From Acidobacteriota bacterium (GTDB taxonomy: Bacteria > Acidobacteriota > Terriglobia > Terriglobales > Acidobacteriaceae): DNA of 64,000 nt. The notes under the pieces are model-generated. The model saw only the letters and a program-made list of their open reading frames with translations. It ran no database searches and was not told the DNA's origin. Shown piece by piece: positions 17,305 through 26,400 of this stretch; positions within the stretch are counted from its first letter, which is position 1, and the number at the start of each line of letters is the position of its first letter. The stretch spans positions 35,979 through 99,978 of the forward strand of contig JAJZDM010000003.1 of the NCBI GenBank assembly GCA_021806005.1, read 5' to 3'. The translations under genes and the position numbers were made by a program.

Positions 17305-19620
17305 CTACTCTCGATCTGACGCCACCGCAGTGGCCCCTCCCTTGTCGGTTGTGGCTGCTGGCGAAGCAGCAGCCGGATAGGCATGGTCCGGAGCAACCTC
17401 GGATAAATCGTGTACGTGCCATGGAACACTCTCCCGCGCGACATCGGCATGCTGGCGCAGGTACTCCAGAGCAAAGGTGCTCGCCGACGGATCGATCTTC
17501 TCATCCGCGAAGAGCGCCTCCTGCACCTTCGATTTCTCCCTCATCCCTAACCTTCGATACAAAATGGCAAGGTTATAGTGCGCTGACAGATCGTCAGGGT
17601 CAATCGTCTGTACATACTCATACTCCGCCGTGGCCAGCCTGTACTTGTGCTCCTGATAATACGAGAACCCGAGCTCGCGGTGCGCATCCTTTGACTGCGG
17701 GAACTGAGCGACCACCTGCTTGAGGCCCTCAATCGCCTCGTTCAACTTGCCCTGATTACGCTGCACCAGCGCCAGGTAGTAGAGCGTCCGCGCATTGTTC
17801 TTATCCAAAGAGATGGACTTCTCGAGATAAGGCTCCGCCTCGTTGTACTTCTCCCACTGGATCAGGGTGATCCCAATGTTGGCTGGAGCGTCGGAGTAAT
17901 CTGGACGCATCTCCGCCACATGCTCAAAGGCGCTCATGGCGGCGGCAAACTGCTGTGCATCCAGTAACGCGATGCCATAGTTATTCCAGCGCATCCACTC
18001 TGGATTCTCGTCGGGTAGCGGCTGGGTGCCCGGGTTCAAGCCGATGTGCAGGGTGCGTGTGGTGCTGCCCATTTGGATCACCGGCTCTGCATAATGCTTC
18101 CCCTGGGGCGTCTTCATCGCATGGTCAATGAAGTATTGATCAAACCTCCGATAGAGCACCGCCGCTGTCACGGTAACGGGTTCGTCCGTGCTGGGCAGCC
18201 TGAAGGCGTAGCGAACCAGTTGGGAGCGTCCGGATGCAATGGTGTTATTGAAGGCTATGACATGCGTATCCCACACCTGATGCAGATGATTGAGCCGTCC
18301 ATCTCGATTGATCAGCCGGTTGGTAAAGCTATGCGCCGCCGGATCCAGATGGCCGTCGGGCTCTAGAAAGCCGCTCCTCGCAATCACTGCGCCAGTTGCA
18401 TCTTTTACCGTGAATGCCACCCATGCCTGATAGAAGTCGCGCTGCTCCGGGACCAGTGTATGGCCGATCCCCTTGTTTTGAATCACAACGGAGACGACGA
18501 CTCGCTGACCGGCGCGCAGTGTGAACGGCTCGGTTCCGAGCGGTGCAATCAACTTTGCCTGATCCTTCCATGCGGGGACCGGCTCCACCGCAAAGATGTC
18601 GATATTGAGCGCCTGGCTCTGCAGGATTGCGGTCACCTGCTTCATCTGTTCCTGGAAGTGGTAGTAGTACGGAATCAGCGTATTGCCGCCCACCCAGCGA
18701 TGCGAGGCAAGCTGGCCGTCCTTGGCGCCGGAGTCTGGGAGCGTCGTCAGCCGCCCTTCCGCCATGTGGCAGGTCTGGCAGGTGGAGACAACAGGCTTTT
18801 TGTAGAACGGCAGCGGAGACTGCTGGGAGAAGGAGGATGCCTGCCACTCGTCATACACGGTGAAGGCCCGTTGCCACTTGTAGAGATTCTCCATGCGCGG
18901 CAGGGCCGCCTTGTGGCAGGCTTCGCAGAACTCCGACGTCTTGTAAAACGACTTCATCACCGCTGCCTTGTGGCGGTCCAGATGCGCAAGAATCTCGGCA
19001 TCCGGCACCGGGCCAACGATCGGCTTTCCGTTGGCATCCAGCAGCGCTGCAGGCTGGGAGAGAACATACCCGCCCGTGCCATACCTGCTCACCGACTGGA
19101 TCGAATGGCAGATCGCGCAGGTGATCCCGTCGCCGTCGTAAGGACGTGTACGCGGCTTCCCGTCAGTGAGCGCGCCTGCAGCCAACGCCACAGGGTTGTG
19201 GCAGCCCTCGCAGTGCCTTGAGAAGCTGATGCCTCTCTCGTCGTTCAGCATATTCACGCTGTACAGGTACCAGGGCGGGCGGACGGAGTTGGAGTGCGCC
19301 GACTGACGCCACTGAGCATAGGACTCCTGATGACAGTGGCCGCAGTACTCGGCGCTGGGAATACTGCTGGGATCGATGAACTGACCGTTGTCCGTGGTCA
19401 TATTGGAGGGCAGGAAGGGACGACCGGCGCCGAAGTCATAGTTATACCCGGCGGCGACCTTCTGGCTGTAGGCGGTGCGCGCCGCGTCCTGCGCATCCGA
19501 GGAAGTCGTCGAACTGGAGCCGGCCTGGGCGTGCAGGGGAGCCGCAAGCAGCATGAAGACCACAGCCAGGCCTGCAGCACCGCGCATGGATTGGTGATGG
19601 GAGAACGAATTAAACTGCAT
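17305..19620 (-). CDS. Exported five-haem cytochrome with C-terminal TPR domain
   Basis: This 771-residue exported protein has a signal peptide ('LAVVFMLLAAPLHAQA') and five CxxCH motifs in the first half: 'CGHCH', 'CEGCH', 'CAICH', 'CEACH' and 'CQTCH'. This resembles the cytochrome c554/multihaem family. A beta-rich middle region follows, then at least four TPR units (about residues 520-690; 'NNYGIALLDAQQFAAAM', 'YYLALVQRNQGKLNEAI'). The combination suggests a periplasmic or surface electron-transfer protein that also docks partners through TPRs. It lies between the CRTAC1 gene and the monohaem cytochrome gene in a probable operon. The substrate is unknown; nothing here proves an oxidoreductase activity. 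Confidence 0.85.
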   Translation of the reverse strand: MQFNSFSHHQSMRGAAGLAVVFMLLAAPLHAQAGSSSTTSSDAQDAARTAYSQKVAAGYNYDFGAGRPFLPSNMTTDNGQFIDPSSIPSAEYCGHCHQESYAQWRQSAHSNSVRPPWYLYSVNMLNDERGISFSRHCEGCHNPVALAAGALTDGKPRTRPYDGDGITCAICHSIQSVSRYGTGGYVLSQPAALLDANGKPIVGPVPDAEILAHLDRHKAAVMKSFYKTSEFCEACHKAALPRMENLYKWQRAFTVYDEWQASSFSQQSPLPFYKKPVVSTCQTCHMAEGRLTTLPDSGAKDGQLASHRWVGGNTLIPYYYHFQEQMKQVTAILQSQALNIDIFAVEPVPAWKDQAKLIAPLGTEPFTLRAGQRVVVSVVIQNKGIGHTLVPEQRDFYQAWVAFTVKDATGAVIARSGFLEPDGHLDPAAHSFTNRLINRDGRLNHLHQVWDTHVIAFNNTIASGRSQLVRYAFRLPSTDEPVTVTAAVLYRRFDQYFIDHAMKTPQGKHYAEPVIQMGSTTRTLHIGLNPGTQPLPDENPEWMRWNNYGIALLDAQQFAAAMSAFEHVAEMRPDYSDAPANIGITLIQWEKYNEAEPYLEKSISLDKNNARTLYYLALVQRNQGKLNEAIEGLKQVVAQFPQSKDAHRELGFSYYQEHKYRLATAEYEYVQTIDPDDLSAHYNLAILYRRLGMREKSKVQEALFADEKIDPSASTFALEYLRQHADVARESVPWHVHDLSEVAPDHAYPAAASPAATTDKGGATAVASDRE

Positions 19621-19683
19621 CCCGGCTCCTCAAGAGTCCTTGATCCTCAACGATGGTAGAGCGTCTCTTTCGTACTTCCATGC

Positions 19684-21651
19684 TCAGGGCTGTGCCGAGG
19701 CGGCGGAGGCAACGGGGCTCGGCGAGGGCTTTACCGGCTGCTTGACGGGCGTGCCCTGCCCCTCCTGCAGCGTCATGATGGTATCGATGTTGGGCACCGC
19801 GAAGCTCTCCACCGCGCCGCTGGGCCATTGCACTTGTACCGAATCAACCCTGCTGGCGGAGCCCAGGCCGAAGTGCGGCCGCATATCCGAACTGGAGGCA
19901 AAGCTGCCGCCGGAGAGGACGTCTTCACGCTGGCGCATTCCGTTGGCGGTCAGGTAGACGATGGCCCCAACGGCGTCCCTTGGACTCTTGGCTCCGCCGA
20001 TCAGATGGAACTCTACCCAGTGATTGCCGTTCTTGTCCACGTCCTGCAGCAGTGCGGGAGGCGAGTCGATGTTATTCACCACCGCATCGATGTGCCCGTC
20101 ATTGAACAAGTCTCCCACAGCCATGCCGCGTGAGGGCATCGGCTCCGCCAGCGCGGTTCCTTCGACGGCCGGCATCAGTTCCAGGCTCTTTCCCTGCAGG
20201 TTATGGAAGAGCAGGGGCCGCTGTGCCCAACTGGTCCCCCAGTTGTTCTCGTCGGCGTTGCGGTAGACGTGGCCATTGACCTCCAGCAGATCCTTCCAGC
20301 CATCGTTGTCATAGTCCAGAAAGGCCGCCCCCCAGCCGAGGAATGGGATGGTCTCATCAGCGATGTGCATCTGATAGCTCACGTCGGTGAAGTTCGCGTC
20401 TCCGTCGTTGCGGTAGAGCACCTTGTAGTCATCCGAGAAGTTGGTGTTGAAGATGTCCATCTGCCCGTTGTTGAGATAGTCTCCTACGGCGATTCCCATC
20501 GAGGCCGTCTCACGCCCCTGTTCATTGAGAGCATAGCCGGAGGCGTAGCTCTCGTCATCGAAGGTGCCGTCGCCGTTGTTCATGTAGAGATAGTTCGGGG
20601 TGGAGTCATCGGCCACCAGCAGATCCACTCTGCCATTGTTGGACAGGTCCACGAAGACCGAGGACAGGCCGTAGTAGCCGGACGGATTACTCACCCCCGC
20701 AGAACTGCTGGTATCGGAAAACGTACCATCCCCGTTGTTGTGGAACAGATGGTCATGCTCACCGGGCAGCCCTCGCGGCCCACAGTAGGTCCTCACCCCC
20801 CGATAGCTGCAGAAGGCCACGGGCATGGCCGCGGCATCCTTCTCCTGCGTCTTCAGATCGAAGTGAACATAGCCGGGTACGAATAGATCCAGCCGACCAT
20901 CTCCATCGTAATCTCCCCAGGTGGCACCCGTGGACCAGATGCCATCCGCGAGGGCGACGCCGGCCTGCTCCGCAACATCAGTAAATGTTCCATCGTGGTT
21001 GTTGTGGTACAGACGGTTCTTGCCATAGTTGCTGACATAGATGTCCGGCCAGCCGTCGTTGTCATAGTCTCCAATGGCCACGCCAAAGCCCCAGCGTCCA
21101 TTGCCCACACCGGCGTGCCCGGTAACATTGGTAAACGTACCATCGTGATTGTTATGGAAGAGAGCGGCTTGCGGGGGTGCTGCCTTTCCTTGTATCGCAT
21201 CCACGGTGCTTCCGTTCACCAGGTAGATATCCAGCCAGCCATCATGGTCGTAGTCCAGCAACGCCACTCCAGAGCCGATGCTCTCCAGGATGAAGCGCTT
21301 CTCTGGCGATCCCATCTGGTGCCGCCAGCTCGTCAATCCCGCCTGCCGGGCGATGTCCTGGAAGAGGATGGGGCCGGTCTTGACCGTGCCGCCCTCCGTG
21401 ATGGGGCGATGCTGTGCATCCAGCACCGGTGCGTAGACGCCGCCCGTGCTGGAACCGCCGGCGAGCGGCGTCTGCGGAGGATGTTGCGCTGTTGTCGCCG
21501 GAGTGCCTGAAGCTCCTGGGGAAGCTGCGGCGGCGGAAGCAGCCTGGGCTGAGCCCTGGGAGCAAAGGGGCGCAGCGCAAAGGATCAGAATCGCACCGTG
21601 CACCAGGGCAGAGAAAAAGGAAGTGCGCACGGCGATGGGAGAAGATGCCAT
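19684..21651 (-). CDS. CRTAC1-type exported FG-GAP propeller protein with ASPIC/UnbV domain
   Basis: The protein is about 655 residues, with a signal peptide ('HGAILILCAAPLCSQGSA'). It has repeated FG-GAP/VCBS units that bind calcium ('LDYDHDGWLDIYLVNG', 'IGDYDNDGWPDIYVSN', 'WGDYDGDGRLDLFVPG') and a C-terminal ASPIC/UnbV domain ('HFGLGSASRVDSVQVQWPSG'). Such proteins are extracellular or periplasmic, and their role in bacteria is poorly known. ATG 21651 is preferred to the track start 21738 because it directly precedes the signal peptide. It ends 63 bp before the multihaem TPR gene, and together they are a recurrent pairing in acidobacteria (from general knowledge, not checked here). Confidence 0.88.
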   Translation of the reverse strand: MASSPIAVRTSFFSALVHGAILILCAAPLCSQGSAQAASAAAASPGASGTPATTAQHPPQTPLAGGSSTGGVYAPVLDAQHRPITEGGTVKTGPILFQDIARQAGLTSWRHQMGSPEKRFILESIGSGVALLDYDHDGWLDIYLVNGSTVDAIQGKAAPPQAALFHNNHDGTFTNVTGHAGVGNGRWGFGVAIGDYDNDGWPDIYVSNYGKNRLYHNNHDGTFTDVAEQAGVALADGIWSTGATWGDYDGDGRLDLFVPGYVHFDLKTQEKDAAAMPVAFCSYRGVRTYCGPRGLPGEHDHLFHNNGDGTFSDTSSSAGVSNPSGYYGLSSVFVDLSNNGRVDLLVADDSTPNYLYMNNGDGTFDDESYASGYALNEQGRETASMGIAVGDYLNNGQMDIFNTNFSDDYKVLYRNDGDANFTDVSYQMHIADETIPFLGWGAAFLDYDNDGWKDLLEVNGHVYRNADENNWGTSWAQRPLLFHNLQGKSLELMPAVEGTALAEPMPSRGMAVGDLFNDGHIDAVVNNIDSPPALLQDVDKNGNHWVEFHLIGGAKSPRDAVGAIVYLTANGMRQREDVLSGGSFASSSDMRPHFGLGSASRVDSVQVQWPSGAVESFAVPNIDTIMTLQEGQGTPVKQPVKPSPSPVASAASAQP

Positions 21652-21945
21652 GATGAGACCGAAAGATCCCTTTCCAAAGGAACTCAAGCGATCAACCGCA
21701 GAGACAGCGGGTGCTGGTGACCGGGCACGCCGCTGCAACTTCTTGAGCGTGATCCAAATTAACCCGAAAAATCAGGTTTCGGATCAACCTTTCGATGGAG
21801 ATGAAGCAACATTTTGCGCTTCAACGTCAGCCGAAGCCGTCCATCCGGTGTCTGTCCATGCTGCCGCCGAAGCGGTCAGCTCCTTCCGTACCCTCCGCTC
21901 CGGGGTTGGACAAACCACAACAGACCAAGCATGCTGGAGTGGACG
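21652..21945. promoter_or_regulatory. Divergent intergenic region between CRTAC1 and sensor-kinase genes
   Basis: About 290 bp separates the two divergent transcription units, so both promoters should lie here. A spaced inverted repeat, TGATCC (21750-21755) and GGATCA (21781-21786), is visible, with a partly matching AACC/GGTT inside it. That could be an operator for the LuxR-type regulator encoded downstream, but no known consensus is matched. I see no small gene. Confidence 0.4.
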
Positions 21946-24900
21946 ATGCTGATCGGACGGTTCACTGCTCGCGCTGGGCGCACGGCTCGAACGCAACGGA
22001 CGGCCCGCGCCGGCCTGGCCTGGCTGCTGGCATGGCCGCCGGTCTGGTCGCTGGCCTGCGCGCTTCTTTCTCTTAATGGGACATACCCGTGTCAGGCGCA
22101 GCATCTGCGCTATCTGAGCCAGCAGGCGTGGTCCACTGAGCAGGGACTGCCACAGAGCAGCGTGCACGGCATCACCCAGACTCCCGACGGTTACCTCTGG
22201 ATCGCAACCGAGGGTGGGCTGGCGCGCTTCGATGGAACCTCATTCCGCATCTTCAACCGGAACTCGGAGCCTGCCTTCCACAGCGATGACATCTGTTGCC
22301 TTGCCTCCGGCTCCGAAGGTCTCTGGATTGGTACCGCGGATGGGCTGCTGCTGATGCAAAATGGGATGTTTCGCCGCTTCAGTACCGCTGACGGCCTCCC
22401 TTCTTCGTCGATCCGGTCTCTTGCCGTCGGCGGCTCCGATCCCGGCAGATCTCCACTCATCGTCAACACTGACAGTGGTTGGGCGGAGGGAACGCAGGAA
22501 GGCTTCCGAGCGCTGGCCCGCCCGCCGGCGGTGCTCGGAAGCGAGATCATGGACGCCGCTTCGACCGATGCGGCTCCGAATGCAGCCATGGGTGGAGTTG
22601 GAGAGATATCCAGCCACGTGAACTGGAGCTTCTCCCCCACCGAGGTCGCCGTAGCCGCTGCCGGAGGGCAGCGGACCTGGCGTATCGGCCATGAACTGCC
22701 GTTGGGGCGAGTCCAGACCGTCACCGTCGATCGCGAGGGCCTGGCCTGGGTCGGGATGAATCATGGCCTGTTTGTGTTGCATACCGACCAGGCTCAGGCG
22801 ACGCCGGTCACCCTGCTCGGCGCCAACTCTGTGCTCTCCATCTTCCAGGATGCGGAAGGGGACCACTGGATCGGCACGGAGACCTCCGGGCTGCACATCC
22901 TGAGGTGGCTGGCCTTCCGCAACGAGGCGGCACTGGACGGCCAGGCCGTCACCAGCGTGGTGCAAACCCGGGATGGCGACATCTGGATCGGTACCCGTGA
23001 CGATGGACTGCGCCGCGTACACCACGGCACGGTGGACCAGCCGGTAGCGCAGAGCCGTTTGACCAGCGCGTTCATTCTCTGCATGGCGCCGGGAGCCAAC
23101 GGCGGCCTGTGGGTGGGAACACCGGATGGGCTGAACTTCATCGATGCCAGCCAGCGGGTCCGACAGATCACCTCCTCCGACGGCCTGCCGGACGACGATG
23201 TGCGCGCGCTCGCCACAGCCGGTGATGGATCCCTATGGGTGGGAACCGGCCAAGGACTGGCTCACCTGCGCACGGTTGGATCGCATCTGAAAGTGACCAC
23301 GCTGACCAGAGCGAATGGATTGGGAGGCGATCTCATCGGGGCACTCTACCTGCGCTCCGGAGAGCTCTGGGCGGCCACCTCCGGCGGCTTGTCCGTGATT
23401 CAGGGCAACGGAAGCATTCGCAACTTTACAACCCGGGACGGACTGGGCGCCAACATCGTCACCGCCATGGCCCAGGACAGCCAGGGCCATCTCTGGGCGG
23501 GCAGCAAAGATGGAGGGCTCAGCCTGTTTCAGGGAGACCGCTTCCTCTCCGTGGGCGGCTTCCCCAACCCCACCGCGGACGGCGGCGCGATTGACGGCAT
23601 CACAGCCGACCAGCTCGGGTTTCTCTGGTTCCGGATGGATCGGGGCATCCGCCGCATCGCCGCCAGGCAGTTGATGAGCTGTCTCGGCAGGTCTGGGTGC
23701 ACACCCTCCGGACCGGGAAGATCCGGGAAACGATTCGGCCTGGCCGACGGCTTGCCCAACGACGAAGTCGTAGCGGGTGAACCCTCCATCGGCTGGCTTA
23801 CCCAAAAGGGAGAGATCTGGTTCCCCACCCGCGGCGGCGTTGCCATTGTCGATACCGGTCACCTGCCGGAAGATACCGTCGCCCCTCCCGTGGTGCTGCA
23901 GCAGTTTGTCGTGGACGACGTCTCCGAGCCTCTGGGCAACACCTCGATCCGGTCCGGCGAAGGCAGCCATATCCGGATCCGCATCCCCTTCGGCCATGCA
24001 CGCTTCACCATGGTTTATGGCGGGCTGAGCTTCACCGCTCCCTCAGAGGTTCGCTATCGTTTTCAACTGGAGGGCTTCGACAAGGGCTGGACGGAGGCTG
24101 GAGAGCGACGTTCGGCAAGTTACACCAACCTCCCGCCAGGTGCCTACCTGTTTCGCGTTCAGGCCCGGAATAAGGATGGGGTGTGGAACCATACCGGGGC
24201 GGAACTGGGCTTTCAAATCGTACCCCCGGTTTATCGCAGATGGTGGTTTCTGCTGCTGAGTCTCCTGGCGCTGCTCGTCCTGCTGGCCGGGGTGTACCTG
24301 CTGCGGCTGCAGCGGTTGAAAGGAGAGTTCAACGCCGTACTTGCGGAACGGAGCCGGATGGCGCGAGAGATCCACGACACCCTCACTCAGGACTTCGTAG
24401 GCGCCACACTGCAGCTTGATCTGATCACGCAGCACCTGAACCGCGGCAAGGTGGACCTGGCGCTGGACCAGGTAAAACGCACGCGTCAGTTCGTCTCCGA
24501 GGGGCTGGAGGAGGCCCGGCGAAGCATCTGGGAGATGCGCGCCAACCCTGCGCAGGATAACCTGCCCATGCGCCTCACCCGGATGGTGCAACGGGATACC
24601 TTCAGCGGCCTCAAACCCCGTCTGCGTATAGGGGGCGCTTATCGGGCACTCGATCCTCGTGTCGAGCGGGAGATTCTGCGCGTCGCACAGGAGGCGCTTA
24701 CCAACGTACTGCACCACGCAGCCTCCGCAGAGGTCTCCGTAGAGATGCACTACTCCAGTGATATGCTGATGCTGAGAATTGAGGACAAGGGTGTTGGGTT
24801 CGATCTGAACGAAGCATCCAGCAAGTCAGCGCACTTTGGTTTACTGGGGATGAAGGAACGAGCCGCTGGGATCGCGGGCGAAATCGAGATCTCCAGTGAG

Positions 24901-24969
24901 CCTGGACAAGGCACCACCGTCTCGTTGCGCGTACCCATAGGGCAGAGCGCCAGTCCGGCGCGAGGTTGA
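21946..24969 (+). CDS. Sensor histidine kinase with periplasmic two-component propeller and Y_Y_Y domain
   Basis: This is a membrane sensor of about 1007 residues. After a signal/anchor segment comes a large periplasmic region made of Reg_prop (two-component propeller) repeats such as 'GYLWIATEGGLARFDG' and 'GDIWIGTRDDGLRRV' (to about 690). A Y_Y_Y immunoglobulin-like domain follows ('YRFQLEGFDKGWTEAG'), then one transmembrane helix (about 765-788). The cytoplasmic kinase is of the HisKA_3 type ('MAREIHDTLTQDFVG', phospho-His near residue 808), with HATPase motifs 'AQEALTNVLHHA', 'DKGVGFD' and 'GLLGMKERA'. ATG 21946 has 'TGGAG' seven bases upstream; ATG 21931 is an alternative. It is followed after 1 bp by its regulator. 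The ligand may be a polysaccharide fragment, as for Bacteroides hybrid sensors, but this is inference. Confidence 0.9.
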   Translation: MLIGRFTARAGRTARTQRTARAGLAWLLAWPPVWSLACALLSLNGTYPCQAQHLRYLSQQAWSTEQGLPQSSVHGITQTPDGYLWIATEGGLARFDGTSFRIFNRNSEPAFHSDDICCLASGSEGLWIGTADGLLLMQNGMFRRFSTADGLPSSSIRSLAVGGSDPGRSPLIVNTDSGWAEGTQEGFRALARPPAVLGSEIMDAASTDAAPNAAMGGVGEISSHVNWSFSPTEVAVAAAGGQRTWRIGHELPLGRVQTVTVDREGLAWVGMNHGLFVLHTDQAQATPVTLLGANSVLSIFQDAEGDHWIGTETSGLHILRWLAFRNEAALDGQAVTSVVQTRDGDIWIGTRDDGLRRVHHGTVDQPVAQSRLTSAFILCMAPGANGGLWVGTPDGLNFIDASQRVRQITSSDGLPDDDVRALATAGDGSLWVGTGQGLAHLRTVGSHLKVTTLTRANGLGGDLIGALYLRSGELWAATSGGLSVIQGNGSIRNFTTRDGLGANIVTAMAQDSQGHLWAGSKDGGLSLFQGDRFLSVGGFPNPTADGGAIDGITADQLGFLWFRMDRGIRRIAARQLMSCLGRSGCTPSGPGRSGKRFGLADGLPNDEVVAGEPSIGWLTQKGEIWFPTRGGVAIVDTGHLPEDTVAPPVVLQQFVVDDVSEPLGNTSIRSGEGSHIRIRIPFGHARFTMVYGGLSFTAPSEVRYRFQLEGFDKGWTEAGERRSASYTNLPPGAYLFRVQARNKDGVWNHTGAELGFQIVPPVYRRWWFLLLSLLALLVLLAGVYLLRLQRLKGEFNAVLAERSRMAREIHDTLTQDFVGATLQLDLITQHLNRGKVDLALDQVKRTRQFVSEGLEEARRSIWEMRANPAQDNLPMRLTRMVQRDTFSGLKPRLRIGGAYRALDPRVEREILRVAQEALTNVLHHAASAEVSVEMHYSSDMLMLRIEDKGVGFDLNEASSKSAHFGLLGMKERAAGIAGEIEISSEPGQGTTVSLRVPIGQSASPARG

Positions 24970-24970
24970 G

Positions 24971-25597
24971 ATGGCAGACAAGATCCGCATCATGCTCGTG
25001 GAGGATCACCAGGTGGTCCGGCAAGGCCTGGAGGCCCTGCTCTCCACCACCGAGGACCTGGAGGTGGTTGGTTCGGTTGGAGACGGGGTGGAAGCCATCA
25101 GTCGCTTTCGCTCCCTGCTTCCGGACATTACCCTGATTGACCTGCAACTGCCCCGGCAGGGAGGAGTGGAGACCATCCGGCAGATTCGGGCAGAGTTTCC
25201 CCAGGCGCGATTCATAGTGCTCACCACCTATGACGGCGATGAGGATATCTATCGGGCGCTGCAGGCTGGAGCGCGAGCCTATCTGCTCAAGGGCATTCCG
25301 CTGGAAGATCTCATCACAACCATCCATGCGGTGCAGAACGGCAAGCTGCATATTCCCGCGCCGGTTGCCGAAAAACTAGCCGAGCGCCTCAGCGGCCAGG
25401 AACTCACGGCCCGGGAGTTGAACGTCCTGGAGAGAATCGTCGCGGGACGAGCGAATAAAGAGATCTCCACCGATCTGTCCATCTCCGAGGCGACGGTGAA
25501 GACCCACATCAACAGTCTGCTGGGTAAACTCGGCGTGGCAGACCGCACCCAGGCCGCAACCATCGCCATTCAGCGAGGACTGGTGAGCCACCGATGA
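24971..25597 (+). CDS. LuxR/NarL-type response regulator
   Basis: This is the cognate regulator of the upstream kinase. The receiver domain has the acidic pair 'VEDH', the phospho-acceptor Asp in 'ITLIDLQLP', and the conserved Thr and Lys ('VLTTYD', 'YLLKG'). A C-terminal LuxR helix-turn-helix follows: 'LTARELNVLERIVAGRANKE' and 'ISEATVKTHINSLLGKLGV'. The length of 208 residues is typical. The kinase stop and this ATG are 1 bp apart, and its own stop overlaps the next start (ATGA), so the three genes are translationally coupled. A likely target is the divergent cytochrome/CRTAC1 operon; this is inferred from position only. Confidence 0.95.
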   Translation: MADKIRIMLVEDHQVVRQGLEALLSTTEDLEVVGSVGDGVEAISRFRSLLPDITLIDLQLPRQGGVETIRQIRAEFPQARFIVLTTYDGDEDIYRALQAGARAYLLKGIPLEDLITTIHAVQNGKLHIPAPVAEKLAERLSGQELTARELNVLERIVAGRANKEISTDLSISEATVKTHINSLLGKLGVADRTQAATIAIQRGLVSHR

Positions 25598-26196
25598 ACA
25601 TCCAACCGTCTTCCGCATCGCCAGCCACGCCCAGAAGCCCGGGCTTCTGGACATGGCTGCTGTGCGCCGCACTGTGCGCAGCCCCCGTAGCGGCGCCGGC
25701 CTCGAAACTAGCCGCCCATCTGAACCGTGGCAACGACTCCTCCTCCAGGCTGGGATGGCGTTCTGCCACTCCAGCCGAGCTCGAAGCTGTCCTGCCGGAG
25801 CGTGTGCAGGTCGTCAAGGAGCACATCGAGACCGAGACGCGCTCTGCTACCGGAATCATTGACGCCCGTGGACGGGTAGTGGCGGCCGCGGTCCTGATCA
25901 CCGCCGGCTATTCGGCCAGCGGAAAGTACTACTACTACCTGCTGGCCCAGGCCCCCATCCGCCTGGGAGATTCCCTGGAACTCCCACCCGGGTCTTATGC
26001 GGTGGGCTGGACCCGCACGGCCGATGGATTGATGGTTCGGTTTTACGATGCGGAGACCGGGGCGATGCACGGAACGTTCCTGGCCCGGCCGATCACCCCG
26101 CGGGCTCCCATCGTATCGGTAAAGATCTGGCCTCCCTCACAGCGGAGCGTGATCCAGATCGGCCGCTTTGCCGTTCCCTACTCGCTGGGCAACTGA
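25594..26196 (+). CDS. Exported or membrane-anchored protein of unknown function
   Basis: I do not recognise this 200-residue protein. It begins with a signal or anchor stretch ('FWTWLLCAALCAAPVAAPA'). The rest is soluble and beta-rich ('RVVAAAVLITAGYSASGKYYYYLLAQ', given here in part), with no cysteines after the N-terminus and no catalytic motif. Its ATG overlaps the stop of the response-regulator gene by 4 bp (ATGA), so it is translated together with the two-component system and may act in the same signalling route, for example as a periplasmic accessory. It is followed by the tRNA-Arg on the other strand. Confidence 0.75.
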   Translation: MNIQPSSASPATPRSPGFWTWLLCAALCAAPVAAPASKLAAHLNRGNDSSSRLGWRSATPAELEAVLPERVQVVKEHIETETRSATGIIDARGRVVAAAVLITAGYSASGKYYYYLLAQAPIRLGDSLELPPGSYAVGWTRTADGLMVRFYDAETGAMHGTFLARPITPRAPIVSVKIWPPSQRSVIQIGRFAVPYSLGN

Positions 26197-26284
26197 GGCG
26201 AAACGCGCCGTTGGCGGCCATGCGGAATGCCCCGGAGACAGCGCAAAAACAGGATTCCACCGGCGCCTGCCACGCGCATGAAAA

Positions 26285-26361
26285 TGGTGGGCGAGACAGG
26301 GATCGAACCTGTAACCCCGGACTTAGAAGGTCCGTGCTCTATCCAATTGAGCTACTCGCCC
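26285..26361 (-). tRNA. tRNA-Arg (anticodon UCU)
   Basis: Read on the minus strand, the sequence folds as a complete cloverleaf. The acceptor stem is GGGCGAG paired with CTCGCCC, with discriminator A and an encoded CCA end. The D arm contains 'AGCTCAATTGGATAGAGC'. The anticodon stem CGGAC/GTCCG encloses the loop CTTCTAA, with anticodon TCT. The T arm is ACAGG-TTCGATC-CCTGT. The anticodon reads AGA/AGG arginine codons, which are rare in a GC-rich genome. Confidence 0.97.
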
Positions 26362-26400
26362 CAAACCATGAAATCCTCGCCATCCACCTGCGGCGATCCC

